Shown piece after piece: positions 7,754-15,322 of a stretch of 22,509 bases of DNA. Every line of letters starts with the position of its first letter. The stretch's first letter is position 1. Origin of the DNA: Holosporales bacterium (GTDB lineage Bacteria > Pseudomonadota > Alphaproteobacteria > BNTO01); NCBI GenBank assembly GCA_031290075.1, contig JAITOG010000115.1, positions 1-22,509 on the forward strand, in the 5' to 3' direction. The notes beneath the pieces are model-generated. The model had not been told where the DNA came from. It saw only the letters and a program-made list of their open reading frames with translations, and searched no databases. A program made the position numbers and the translations under genes.

Positions 7754-7782
7754 TTGACCAAATCGCAACCTTGATTTAACAT
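7754..7782 (+). promoter_or_regulatory. Predicted promoter of the CAU tRNA and possibly rodA
   Basis: TTGACC (7754-7759) is followed after exactly 17 bp by TAACAT (7777-7782). The expected start lies about ten bases ahead of the tRNA 5' end at 7799. No other promoter-like pair is obvious before rodA, so rodA may be read from here. Confidence 0.55.
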
Positions 7783-7798
7783 TAAAATATTGGTTAAA

Positions 7799-7872
7799 GG
7801 GCCTGTAGTTCAGTTGGTTAGAACCCCCCGCTCATAACGGGGTTGTCGTGGGTTCAAGTCCTACCGGGCCCA
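7799..7872 (+). tRNA. tRNA with CAU anticodon, probably tRNA-Ile2
   Basis: 74 nt. The acceptor GGGCCTG pairs with CGGGCCC (one G-T pair), with discriminator A and no encoded CCA. The D arm is GTTC/GAAC, the anticodon stem-loop CCCCG-CTCATAA-CGGGG, and the T arm GTGGG/CCTAC. A perfectly paired first acceptor base pair rules against the initiator. The GGGCC acceptor resembles the isoleucine tRNA whose C34 is changed to lysidine to read AUA, but elongator tRNA-Met cannot be fully excluded without a covariance search. Confidence 0.9.
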
Positions 7873-7901
7873 TTCCATTGTTTTCCTGTAAATACAAATA
7901 A

Positions 7902-9023
7902 ATGGGTTTTTATAAAAAAATCATTTCAAACACGCGTTTTTTCAGAATAAGACAACTTTCAGACATCCCTAAAGCGTTTTTTGTTATTTTGCTAGCAATT
8001 ATGGCAGTAAGTCTTATTCTCCTATATTCTGCAGGTGGTGGTTTTTCTCAGTGGTGTGAAAAGCAACTCATTCGTTTTATTGTAGGATTTTTAGCAATGT
8101 TTACGCTAGCAGTAATACCAATTCGCTTTTGGTACACTTTTTCCTATATTCTATATGCAGTTTCCCTTCTTTGTCTTTTGGCAACATCACTTATTGGGGT
8201 TATAGGGTTAGGAGCACAACGTTGGCTTAATCTCGGTTTTTTTCAAATTCAACCTTCTGAATTTATGCGAATTGCCTTGATTATATCCTTAGCTCGGTAT
8301 TTAAGTGATAATCCTAATCTATGTCTTAAAAAATTGATAATCCCAACTGTTTTAGTTGCATTGCCTACTGCTTTAACTATAATGCAACCAGATTTGGGAA
8401 CAGCTATGCTTTTATTAATAGGCAGTGGCGGATTATTTTTTTTAGCTGGAGTTAGTATAAAGTTTTTTTTGTCACTTTTGTCACTTTTTTGCAGTTCTTT
8501 ACCATTTCTTTGGTTTTTCTTACATGATTATCAAAAAAATAGAATTTTAATGTTTCTAGATCCACAAAGAGATCCTTTAGGAGCTGGATATCACATAATT
8601 CAATCAAAAATAGCTATTGGTTCTGGAGGCTTTTGGGGAAAAGGGTTTTTGCAGGGAACTCAAAGCACTTTAAATTTTCTTCCAGAAAAACAAACTGATT
8701 TTATTTTCACATTATTAAGTGAGGAATTTGGTTTCTTGGGGATTATTTTTCTTATAGTTTTATATTGCAGTTTGATTTTACTAAATATTTCCTTTTTTTA
8801 TCAAACAAAAAACCTCTTTAATCGCCTTGTTATTGCAGGTTTTACCCTTTCTTTTACATTATATGTAACAATAAATATAGCTATGGTAGTAGGATTTTTG
8901 CCTGTTGTTGGAATTCCTTTACCTCTTGTTTCATATGGAGGAACATCTTTAGTAACCATTATGGCAAGTTTTGGAATGATCTTATCAGCAACTTTTCAAA
9001 GAACAAAAGCTAGCTTTGAATAG
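7902..9023 (+). CDS. rodA: Rod-shape SEDS peptidoglycan polymerase RodA
   Basis: 373 residues with about ten membrane segments. SEDS proteins polymerise lipid II glycan strands together with a class B PBP; RodA serves side-wall elongation. Family motifs are GAQRWLNLG and IQPSEFMRIAL (residues 104-125), MQPDLGTA (161-168), GTQSTLNFLPEKQTDFIF (D266 matches the essential SEDS Asp) and GIPLPLVSYGGTS near the end. GTQS..FLPE..TDF favours RodA over FtsW. The ATG lies 29 bp after the tRNA, without a good Shine-Dalgarno, so it may share the tRNA transcript. The final TAG (9021-9023) is formed by the first bases of an inserted M2 element. Confidence 0.93.
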   Translation: MGFYKKIISNTRFFRIRQLSDIPKAFFVILLAIMAVSLILLYSAGGGFSQWCEKQLIRFIVGFLAMFTLAVIPIRFWYTFSYILYAVSLLCLLATSLIGVIGLGAQRWLNLGFFQIQPSEFMRIALIISLARYLSDNPNLCLKKLIIPTVLVALPTALTIMQPDLGTAMLLLIGSGGLFFLAGVSIKFFLSLLSLFCSSLPFLWFFLHDYQKNRILMFLDPQRDPLGAGYHIIQSKIAIGSGGFWGKGFLQGTQSTLNFLPEKQTDFIFTLLSEEFGFLGIIFLIVLYCSLILLNISFFYQTKNLFNRLVIAGFTLSFTLYVTINIAMVVGFLPVVGIPLPLVSYGGTSLVTIMASFGMILSATFQRTKASFE

Positions 9024-9298
9024 ACTTCTTTCGTAACTCAATTTCTTCTGCAAATTTGTTCGTCGCTTCGATGCTCGAATCCTCATGGGGTTTGGGAGGA
9101 ATCACAGATTTCCCCCAAATGCCCCTCATGTATCTAACACACTCCAGTTCTGCGCTTCGTATACCCAAACCCCAAAAAATTGCAGATTCAAACTTTTTGG
9201 GTTTCAAGGATTGGCGCAATTAAAATCCGCATTCTTTGAGAACCCCAGTATATGCTCCTTCAACTTTGCTAGAAGAAATCGGTTTCAAAGGAAGTCTA
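9021..9298 (-). mobile_element. Complete mobile element M2 with a nested M1, between convergent genes
   Basis: 278 bp from TA at 9021-9022 to TA at 9297-9298. The ends are imperfect inverted repeats of about 35 bp: TAGACTTCTTTCGTAACTC on the left and, read inward from the right, TAGACTTCCTTTGAAACC, both continuing into TTTCTTCT. An internal hairpin lies at 9081-9130 (CCTCATGGGGTTTGGG against CCCAAATGCCCCTCATG). An M1 fills 9160-9252, leaving about 185 bp, the same net size as the copy at 6646. It has no coding capacity. The left TAG is the rodA stop and the right TAG (minus strand) is the stop of the antiporter gene. Confidence 0.82.
9160..9252 (-). repeat. Palindromic element M1, copy 4
   Basis: Begins TATACCCAAACCCC and ends ACCCCAGTATA. 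It carries small changes in the stem (TGCAGATT for TGCGGATT; GAGAACCCC for GGGGGCCCC), so it is slightly worn. It interrupts M2 between the GCGCTTCG segment and the GCTCCTTCAAC segment; the corresponding place in the copy at 6646 is an unbroken TATA at 6690-6693. Confidence 0.85.
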
Positions 9299-10738
9299 AT
9301 ATAGCATTAACCAAGATACAATCAGAAACAATGGAAGTAAAATAACACTTGCATAAGCCGCGTAGCCTAAAAAGCCTGGCATTTTAACCCCGTATTGCTT
9401 GGCTATTGTTCTAACCATAAAATTTGGAGCATTTCCGATATATGTCAAAGCTCCCATGAAAACTGAACCAGCAGAGATAGCCATTAAAATTTTTGCTCCT
9501 TCATGCATTAAATAATTAGCATCTCCAGCCATTTTGAAAAAGATCAAATATGTTGGTGAATTATCAAGAAAAGCAGAAAATGGGCTTAAAAGCCAAAAGT
9601 ACAAAAATGCTGCATGTTCTGAGCTTAAAAGAGCATTTCGTATGGGAGCAAAAAATGGATGCCCTCCCTTAAGCATCGCAGCAACAGGTGCCATAGTAAG
9701 AAAAATAGCTAAGAAAAAAGTGACAACTTCTGTTAGAGGAGCCCATACAATTTTTTGCTTTTCCATTTCGCTTTTTGCGTATTTTGAATGAAAAAGAGAT
9801 ATTAAAACAATAAGTAAAAGCCCAATGTCTCTTATTAAATTTTTATATGAAATACTTACATTAAAAATTTCAAATGCATTTTTTTTCGGTAATGCTCCTG
9901 TACAAGCAACAAGTATTACTATAAAAAACATTAAGCATACATTAAATTTTCCTGTAATTTCTACAATAGGCAATTTATACATATTATTATTGCGATCAGC
10001 AACAAATTTTTCCTTTTTTACGTAAAATTGATCAATGATTCCGTACAAAATAAGAAGGGCAACGGAAACTATTAAAAACATAGGAAACAAGTGTGTTGCA
10101 GTCCAAAAGAAATCAACCCCTTTAATATACCCCAGAAAAAGAGGAGGATCTCCAAATGGTAACAAACATCCTCCGATATTCGAAACTAAAAATATAAAAG
10201 CCATCACTGTCTGAATTTTGTATTTTCTATTTTTATTTGCTTCTAATAGTGAACGCAAAAATAATATTGATGTTCCTGTTGTTCCAATGAAATTAGAAAA
10301 AATTTCACCTAAGAATAATATAATAATGTTTACTTTAGTTGAACCTTCTCTATTAATTTTAATATGAATTCCATTACTAATAATAAATAGTGCTCCAATT
10401 AATAAAATAAATGGAAGGTACTCACGAGCAAAAATATATGTAAGAAGGTGAATTGTATTTACTTTCCCAAAAGAAATAAAGCAAAGCCAAGTTGATATTA
10501 ATACCCAAAAGGCTAAAATTTTTTTTTCATTTTTATGCCATAATTTTGGAATCAATAGCGGGAAAAAAGCAATTGATAAAAGAACGCCAATAAATGGAAT
10601 AACCGTTTCTATTGGTGGAAGCATTTTTGTAACAAGGTTTCCTGCAGCGTCGCAAAAGTTAGGAAAAATACAAAAAAGTAGTAAAACCTTAAAAAAAGTC
10701 AAAAAAAAACAGTAATTTTTCTTAAAAAGATTAAGCAT
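9296..10738 (-). CDS. NhaD/ArsB-type (IT superfamily) sodium:proton antiporter
   Basis: 480 residues, about 12 hydrophobic segments over the whole length, in the inner membrane. Recognisable stretches are SNIGGCLLPFGDPPLFLGY with KGVDFFW, the FLDNSPTYLIFFK segment, and NAPNFMVRTIAKQYGVKMP followed by GFLGYA near the C terminus. The two half-site motifs are those of NhaD-like antiporters, which exchange Na+ or Li+ for H+; ion specificity cannot be proved here. The ATG overlaps the gyrB stop by 8 bp (ATGCTTAA), which suggests translational coupling and placement at the end of the secD-gyrB block. The TAG stop is supplied by the adjoining M2 element. Confidence 0.85.
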   Translation of the reverse strand: MLNLFKKNYCFFLTFFKVLLLFCIFPNFCDAAGNLVTKMLPPIETVIPFIGVLLSIAFFPLLIPKLWHKNEKKILAFWVLISTWLCFISFGKVNTIHLLTYIFAREYLPFILLIGALFIISNGIHIKINREGSTKVNIIILFLGEIFSNFIGTTGTSILFLRSLLEANKNRKYKIQTVMAFIFLVSNIGGCLLPFGDPPLFLGYIKGVDFFWTATHLFPMFLIVSVALLILYGIIDQFYVKKEKFVADRNNNMYKLPIVEITGKFNVCLMFFIVILVACTGALPKKNAFEIFNVSISYKNLIRDIGLLLIVLISLFHSKYAKSEMEKQKIVWAPLTEVVTFFLAIFLTMAPVAAMLKGGHPFFAPIRNALLSSEHAAFLYFWLLSPFSAFLDNSPTYLIFFKMAGDANYLMHEGAKILMAISAGSVFMGALTYIGNAPNFMVRTIAKQYGVKMPGFLGYAAYASVILLPLFLIVSWLMLY

Positions 10739-13169
10739 CTAAATTTACCACTTTATCAGCATTTTCTTGTATAAACTCACGTCTAGGCTCAACAACATCT
10801 CCCATCAACATAGAGAAGATATCATCTGTTTCCTCAATATGGGTAATATTAACTTTTAAAAGAGTCCGAGCAGAAGGATCAAGCGTTGTTTCCCAAAGTT
10901 GTTCTGGGTTCATTTCCCCAAGTCCTTTGTACCTATTTACTGTTAATCCCTTTTTCCCTTGAGTTAATAAAGCATTTATTAACTGTGTTGGTCCTCTAAC
11001 TGATATTTTAGATCCATCCCTCAAAACATATTCTACAGCACCATTAGTAAAAATTTCTTTAATTTCCTTATAATTTAATATTAAAGCTTGAATTTCAGGC
11101 ATATTTATAATCTCATCGTCAAAACTCCATGATTCTGAAACACTAGCAATAGTTCTGAAAATTTCAATATTTGATGTATTTTTATTTGTTTTTTGATCAT
11201 TTTCAGAAGCTAATTGATCACAAACTACAAAATTTCTAATAATTTTCCATTCTGCGCGTTTTGATTCATCAATGCTTTTTAAGCGTGCAGCAATTGCATC
11301 AAGATCAGCCAAAGCTGGATGCTCAAAATAACCTAAAAACCAAAGCTGCTCAAGTATTGAAGCATTATTAAATCTGCGTAGTACTTTATCTATTAAAGCT
11401 TTTACTACAGCTATTTTATTAATACTGATGCCATAAAATGAACTATCTCCAATAGCTTGACCTAGCAAGTAGTTTTCCATAGAATGCTCATCTTTTAAGT
11501 AAACTTCAGATTGCCCTCTTTTTACACGGTAAAGGGGAGCTTGAGCAATATAAAGGTACCCGTTATCTATGAGTGGCCTCATGTGCCTATAAAAAAATGT
11601 TAAAAGCAAAGTTCTAATGTGACTTCCGTCAACATCAGCATCGGTCATAATGATCACCTTGTGATAGCGCAGTTTTGAAACATCAAATTCATCTTTTCCT
11701 ATTCCTGTTCCAAGAGCAGTTATGATCGTGCCAATTTCCGCAGATGAAAGCATTTTGTCAAAGCGGGATTTCTCAATATTTAGTATTTTTCCGCGCAGTG
11801 GCAAAATCGCTTGAAATTTCCGGTCGCGCGCACCTTTAGCTGACCCTCCGGCCGAATTTCCCTCAACTAGAAAAATTTCACTAAGAGAGGGATCCCTTTC
11901 TTGGCAATCAGCCAATTTTCCAGGAAGAGAAGCTATATCAAGGGCGCTTTTGCGTCGAGTTAGTTCACGAGCATGCCTAGCGGCTTCGCGTGCAGCCACA
12001 GCTTCCAAAATTTTTGCCAAAATTATTTTAGCAGGAGCCGGGTTTTCCTCAAACCATAAATCAAGAGCATCCGATAAAACGCTTTCAACGCAAGGGCGGA
12101 CCTCCGAAGAAATCAGTTTATCCTTCGTTTGCGATGAAAACTTAGGATCTGGAGCTTTTATCGAAAGAACACAGGTTATTCCTTCTCGAATATCTTCTCC
12201 AGTTATACAATCTTTTAAATCTTTATTTTTCCCTGATAATTTGGCTGTTTGATTTTTATTAATATAATTTATAACGCATCTTGTTAACGCATTTTTAAAC
12301 CCTGCTAAATGGGTTCCCCCATCGCGTTGTGGAATATTATTTGTAAAACAAACAATGTTTTCATGGTAGCTATCAGTCCATTCCATGGCCATATCAATTA
12401 TAATTCCATCCTTTTGTCCATGTGCTTCAATTATTTTGGGCTGTACTGAACTTTTGGTTCTATCAAGATGCTTCACAAACTCAACAATTCCGCCATCATA
12501 ATGCAAAACATTAGAATGATGAGGATCTTTGCGCTCGTCAATTACAGTGATTTTCACACCTGAATTAAGAAAGGCAAGCTCACGCACACGATGTTCAACT
12601 GTAGGATAGTCAAAATCTAGCATTTTGAACGTATTTGCAGAAGGCCAAAAACGCACTAAAGTTCCGTGCTTATCTTCAACTTCTCCAATAGCAGCCAACG
12701 GAGCTTCTGGAACCCCGTCATGAAAAGTAATTTTATAGACTTTGCCATCTCTCCAAATAGTTAAGTCAAGAGTGTGAGATAGCGCATTAACTACAGAAAC
12801 CCCAACACCGTGCAATCCTCCAGACACTTTGTATGAATTTTGGTCAAATTTTCCACCTGCATGAAGCTGGGTCATTATAACCTCAGCAGCGGAAACGCCG
12901 AGATCTTTATGGATATCTACAGGAACACCTCGACCATTATCTTTAACAGAGGCTGAACCATCTTTATGCAAAGTAAGGATTATATCATCACAATATCCTG
13001 CTAGGGTTTCATCAATAGAGTTATCAAGAACTTCGTAAATAAGATGGTGTAATCCCGTTCCATCATCTGTATCTCCAATATACATTCCTGGACGCTTACG
13101 AACGGCGTCCAATCCTTTTAATACTTTTATAGAATCTGCATTATATTGTGTATTATTTCCGTTATCCAT
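10731..13169 (-). CDS. gyrB: DNA gyrase subunit B
   Basis: 812 residues, full length. With GyrA it forms the A2B2 enzyme that introduces negative supercoils using ATP. The GHKL ATPase domain shows EVLDNSIDE (E46, N50), KDNGRGVPVD and GGLHGVGVSVVNALS (from residue 117). The TOPRIM domain has the catalytic Glu near residue 436 in VEGNSAGGSAKGARDR, then LPLRGKILN and DADVDGSHI near 510. The C-terminal motif NRYKGLGEMNPEQLWETT is present. AGAGGT precedes the ATG by about five bases. It lies 19 bp after recF, the common recF-gyrB arrangement, and overlaps the antiporter gene at its 3' end. Confidence 0.98.
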   Translation of the reverse strand: MDNGNNTQYNADSIKVLKGLDAVRKRPGMYIGDTDDGTGLHHLIYEVLDNSIDETLAGYCDDIILTLHKDGSASVKDNGRGVPVDIHKDLGVSAAEVIMTQLHAGGKFDQNSYKVSGGLHGVGVSVVNALSHTLDLTIWRDGKVYKITFHDGVPEAPLAAIGEVEDKHGTLVRFWPSANTFKMLDFDYPTVEHRVRELAFLNSGVKITVIDERKDPHHSNVLHYDGGIVEFVKHLDRTKSSVQPKIIEAHGQKDGIIIDMAMEWTDSYHENIVCFTNNIPQRDGGTHLAGFKNALTRCVINYINKNQTAKLSGKNKDLKDCITGEDIREGITCVLSIKAPDPKFSSQTKDKLISSEVRPCVESVLSDALDLWFEENPAPAKIILAKILEAVAAREAARHARELTRRKSALDIASLPGKLADCQERDPSLSEIFLVEGNSAGGSAKGARDRKFQAILPLRGKILNIEKSRFDKMLSSAEIGTIITALGTGIGKDEFDVSKLRYHKVIIMTDADVDGSHIRTLLLTFFYRHMRPLIDNGYLYIAQAPLYRVKRGQSEVYLKDEHSMENYLLGQAIGDSSFYGISINKIAVVKALIDKVLRRFNNASILEQLWFLGYFEHPALADLDAIAARLKSIDESKRAEWKIIRNFVVCDQLASENDQKTNKNTSNIEIFRTIASVSESWSFDDEIINMPEIQALILNYKEIKEIFTNGAVEYVLRDGSKISVRGPTQLINALLTQGKKGLTVNRYKGLGEMNPEQLWETTLDPSARTLLKVNITHIEETDDIFSMLMGDVVEPRREFIQENADKVVNLDA

Positions 13170-13188
13170 TCTAAACCTCTATTTTAAT

Positions 13189-14295
13189 TTACAAACAATA
13201 ATTTATACTCGCATTACTTACCAAAAAAGATTGAGAATCTTTTAAAGATCCAAATGATTCTGCATCTGTTCCCGAAAAAAACACTTGAAGCCCATCATTA
13301 TTAACCTGTCTACAAATTTCATAAATTTGTTCAAACAAAGCAACACGATGTGATAAATCCAAGCGAGCAACTATGTCATCAAGAAGTAATGTAAGGATTT
13401 TATCATTTTTTTTCAATTTTTGGTTAACAAAAGACAAAATTACTGAAATAAGCGTAATTTTTTGTTCTCCTGTTGAACAATCCTTAACAAGACGATTATT
13501 CTTTAAATGTGTTACAACCCAATCACTTCTATGGCATCCAAAGGTTGTCATCCCACAAATTTGATCTTTTTCTCTATTTTTCTCTAAAATTTGTATTATT
13601 TCATCTTTTTCAATTCCTTCTGCCTTTCCTTCAATTTTGCTTTCAAATTTTGGAAAAAGTTCAATATGAGCATTTTGCCCAAATTTTAGAATTTCAACAA
13701 AAATATTACGCGATTTTGAAATTAAAATGTTTTTTTCCGCCATAATTTCTTCCAAAGAAGAAAGCCAACGAGTATCTGGAACGATTTCTTTTTTTAAAAT
13801 AGTTAGGCGCTGTTTCATAGCTTTTTCATAATCTTGAAGGTTTTTACTATGAATTGGAGAGTAAGATGAAATAAAATCATCAATAAATTTTCGTCTAATA
13901 CTTGCAGAATCAGAAAATAAATGGTCCATTGATGGAGTTATACTAATGATATTAATATATTCATGAAATTGAGAGGCGCTTTTAACAGGGGCATCTTGGA
14001 TTTTGAAAATTCTACGCACGTTGTTATTTGCTGTAGAAGCTAGTCCTGTTGCAAGAGATATTTGTCTATTTAATGTAATTTTCACTGCCCATTGGCCATT
14101 TATTGCAACCGTATTTGATATTTCTTGCACTGGGCAGTTTTTTAGGCCATTTCCAACGGCAAACATAGAAATGGCTTCCAGTAAGTTTGTTTTTCCTGCT
14201 CCGTTTGGGCCGTAAAAAACAATTATTCTTTTTTCAAAGAATATATTTGCATCAAAATAATTCCTAAAATTATGAACATAAATACTAGAAATCAT
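13189..14295 (-). CDS. recF: DNA replication and repair protein RecF
   Basis: 368 residues from the chosen ATG. RecF is an SMC-like ATPase that loads RecA at gaps through RecOR. The N-terminal ISSIYVHNFRNY is the family start, Walker A GPNGAGKT lies at residues 29-36, the signature CSTGEQKITLIS and Walker B LLLDDIVARLD are near the C terminus, where Asp-Asp replaces the usual Asp-Glu pair as in other RecF proteins. An upstream in-frame TTG at 14337 would add 14 residues with no family resemblance and no ribosome-binding site, so I prefer the ATG at 14295-14293; its own Shine-Dalgarno is weak. secF lies just upstream rather than dnaN. Confidence 0.93.
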   Translation of the reverse strand: MISSIYVHNFRNYFDANIFFEKRIIVFYGPNGAGKTNLLEAISMFAVGNGLKNCPVQEISNTVAINGQWAVKITLNRQISLATGLASTANNNVRRIFKIQDAPVKSASQFHEYINIISITPSMDHLFSDSASIRRKFIDDFISSYSPIHSKNLQDYEKAMKQRLTILKKEIVPDTRWLSSLEEIMAEKNILISKSRNIFVEILKFGQNAHIELFPKFESKIEGKAEGIEKDEIIQILEKNREKDQICGMTTFGCHRSDWVVTHLKNNRLVKDCSTGEQKITLISVILSFVNQKLKKNDKILTLLLDDIVARLDLSHRVALFEQIYEICRQVNNDGLQVFFSGTDAESFGSLKDSQSFLVSNASINYCL

Positions 14296-14356
14296 AGCAA
14301 TTTTGTCCAAATATAAATTTTGGCATTTAGTTTTCAAAAAATTGTAATTCTATCAA

Positions 14357-15307
14357 CTAATTTTCGCTAACTTTTTTTTCTTTCTTACCAGCGATTTTTT
14401 CACTATCTATTTTGAAAAACGCTAATAAAGGAGCAGAAACAGCTATGGATGAGAAAGTTCCAAATGCTATACCAGCAAAAATAGGTAAACTGAATGCTCT
14501 AATTACTTCTCCTCCAAAAAAACATAGAGCCAAAATTGCCAAAAGGGTGGTTCCCGCCGTAAAAATAGTTCTTGATAAAGTTTCATTTATACTCTTATTA
14601 ATTAATTCATTTAAATGCATTTTCTTATATCTTTTTATATTCTCTCTAACTCTATCGAATATAACAATTGCGTCGTTTATCGAATACGAAGCCGTTGTTA
14701 GAATAGCAACAATCGAGGTTGCATTAAATTCTATTTTAAACAAAGCATACATACCAAGTAAGCAAATGCAATCTTGCGCCAATACAATAAGTCCGCACAA
14801 AGCAAACTGCCACTCAAATCTAAACGCAATATATATAGCCATTGCAAGCAAAGCCAAAATAACTGCTTTAATTGCATTCTGAACCAATTCCTTTCCTATA
14901 GTTGGACCGATTGTTTCAATTTTCCGATAAGAAACGTTATTACCAAGCGTTTCTTTTACTTTTTCAACAACAGCAGCCTGTTCTTTTTCAATATCATCAT
15001 TAGCAACCTTTTTATCATTCCTTTCAAGCCTTATAACAATATCCTTTCCATCTGTTCCAAGCTGCTGCAATGTGAAGTCACCACTATATGAAGCTCCAAG
15101 TTTTTCTCTGAGTTGCCCAAGGTTTGGAGAGCTGGGAAACCTTGCTTCTATAACATAGCCTCCTTTAAAGTCTATACCATAGTTAATTCCTTTTATTATA
15201 ACGGAAAACACTGATAGTAATACTAATGCAGCAGAAATGCAAAAAACAAAACCTTTATACCTCATAAAATTAATATTAACGTCGTTTGGAATAAATCTTA
15301 TGCCCAT
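14357..15307 (-). CDS. secF: Protein translocase subunit SecF
   Basis: 316 residues. SecF works with SecD and YajC beside SecYEG and uses the proton gradient to help pull exported proteins across the inner membrane. The first membrane segment (residues about 18-38) is followed by the D1 motif GIDFKGGYVIEARF, a periplasmic domain with a charged stretch near residues 80-95, and the RND-type membrane bundle with YSINDAIVIFDRVREN and TRTIFTAGTTLLA. AAGGTGAT precedes the ATG by about eight bases. It lies 15 bp after secD. Confidence 0.96.
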   Translation of the reverse strand: MGIRFIPNDVNINFMRYKGFVFCISAALVLLSVFSVIIKGINYGIDFKGGYVIEARFPSSPNLGQLREKLGASYSGDFTLQQLGTDGKDIVIRLERNDKKVANDDIEKEQAAVVEKVKETLGNNVSYRKIETIGPTIGKELVQNAIKAVILALLAMAIYIAFRFEWQFALCGLIVLAQDCICLLGMYALFKIEFNATSIVAILTTASYSINDAIVIFDRVRENIKRYKKMHLNELINKSINETLSRTIFTAGTTLLAILALCFFGGEVIRAFSLPIFAGIAFGTFSSIAVSAPLLAFFKIDSEKIAGKKEKKVSEN

Positions 15308-15322
15308 AAAATAATCACCTTT

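Noticed and set aside
7902..9023. Assignment of the SEDS protein to FtsW
   Set aside because: The GTQS..FLPE..TDF and PVVGIPLPLVSYGG context fits RodA better, and no mur, ddl or ftsQ genes are adjacent.
361..9345. Short open frames over the M1 copies (361-576, 6610-6955, 9085-9345, 20576-20817) encoding similar peptides such as PNPKKLRIQTSWVSR
   Set aside because: They are similar only because M1 DNA is repeated. They run on both strands, differ outside M1, have no ribosome-binding sites, and M1's structure explains them.
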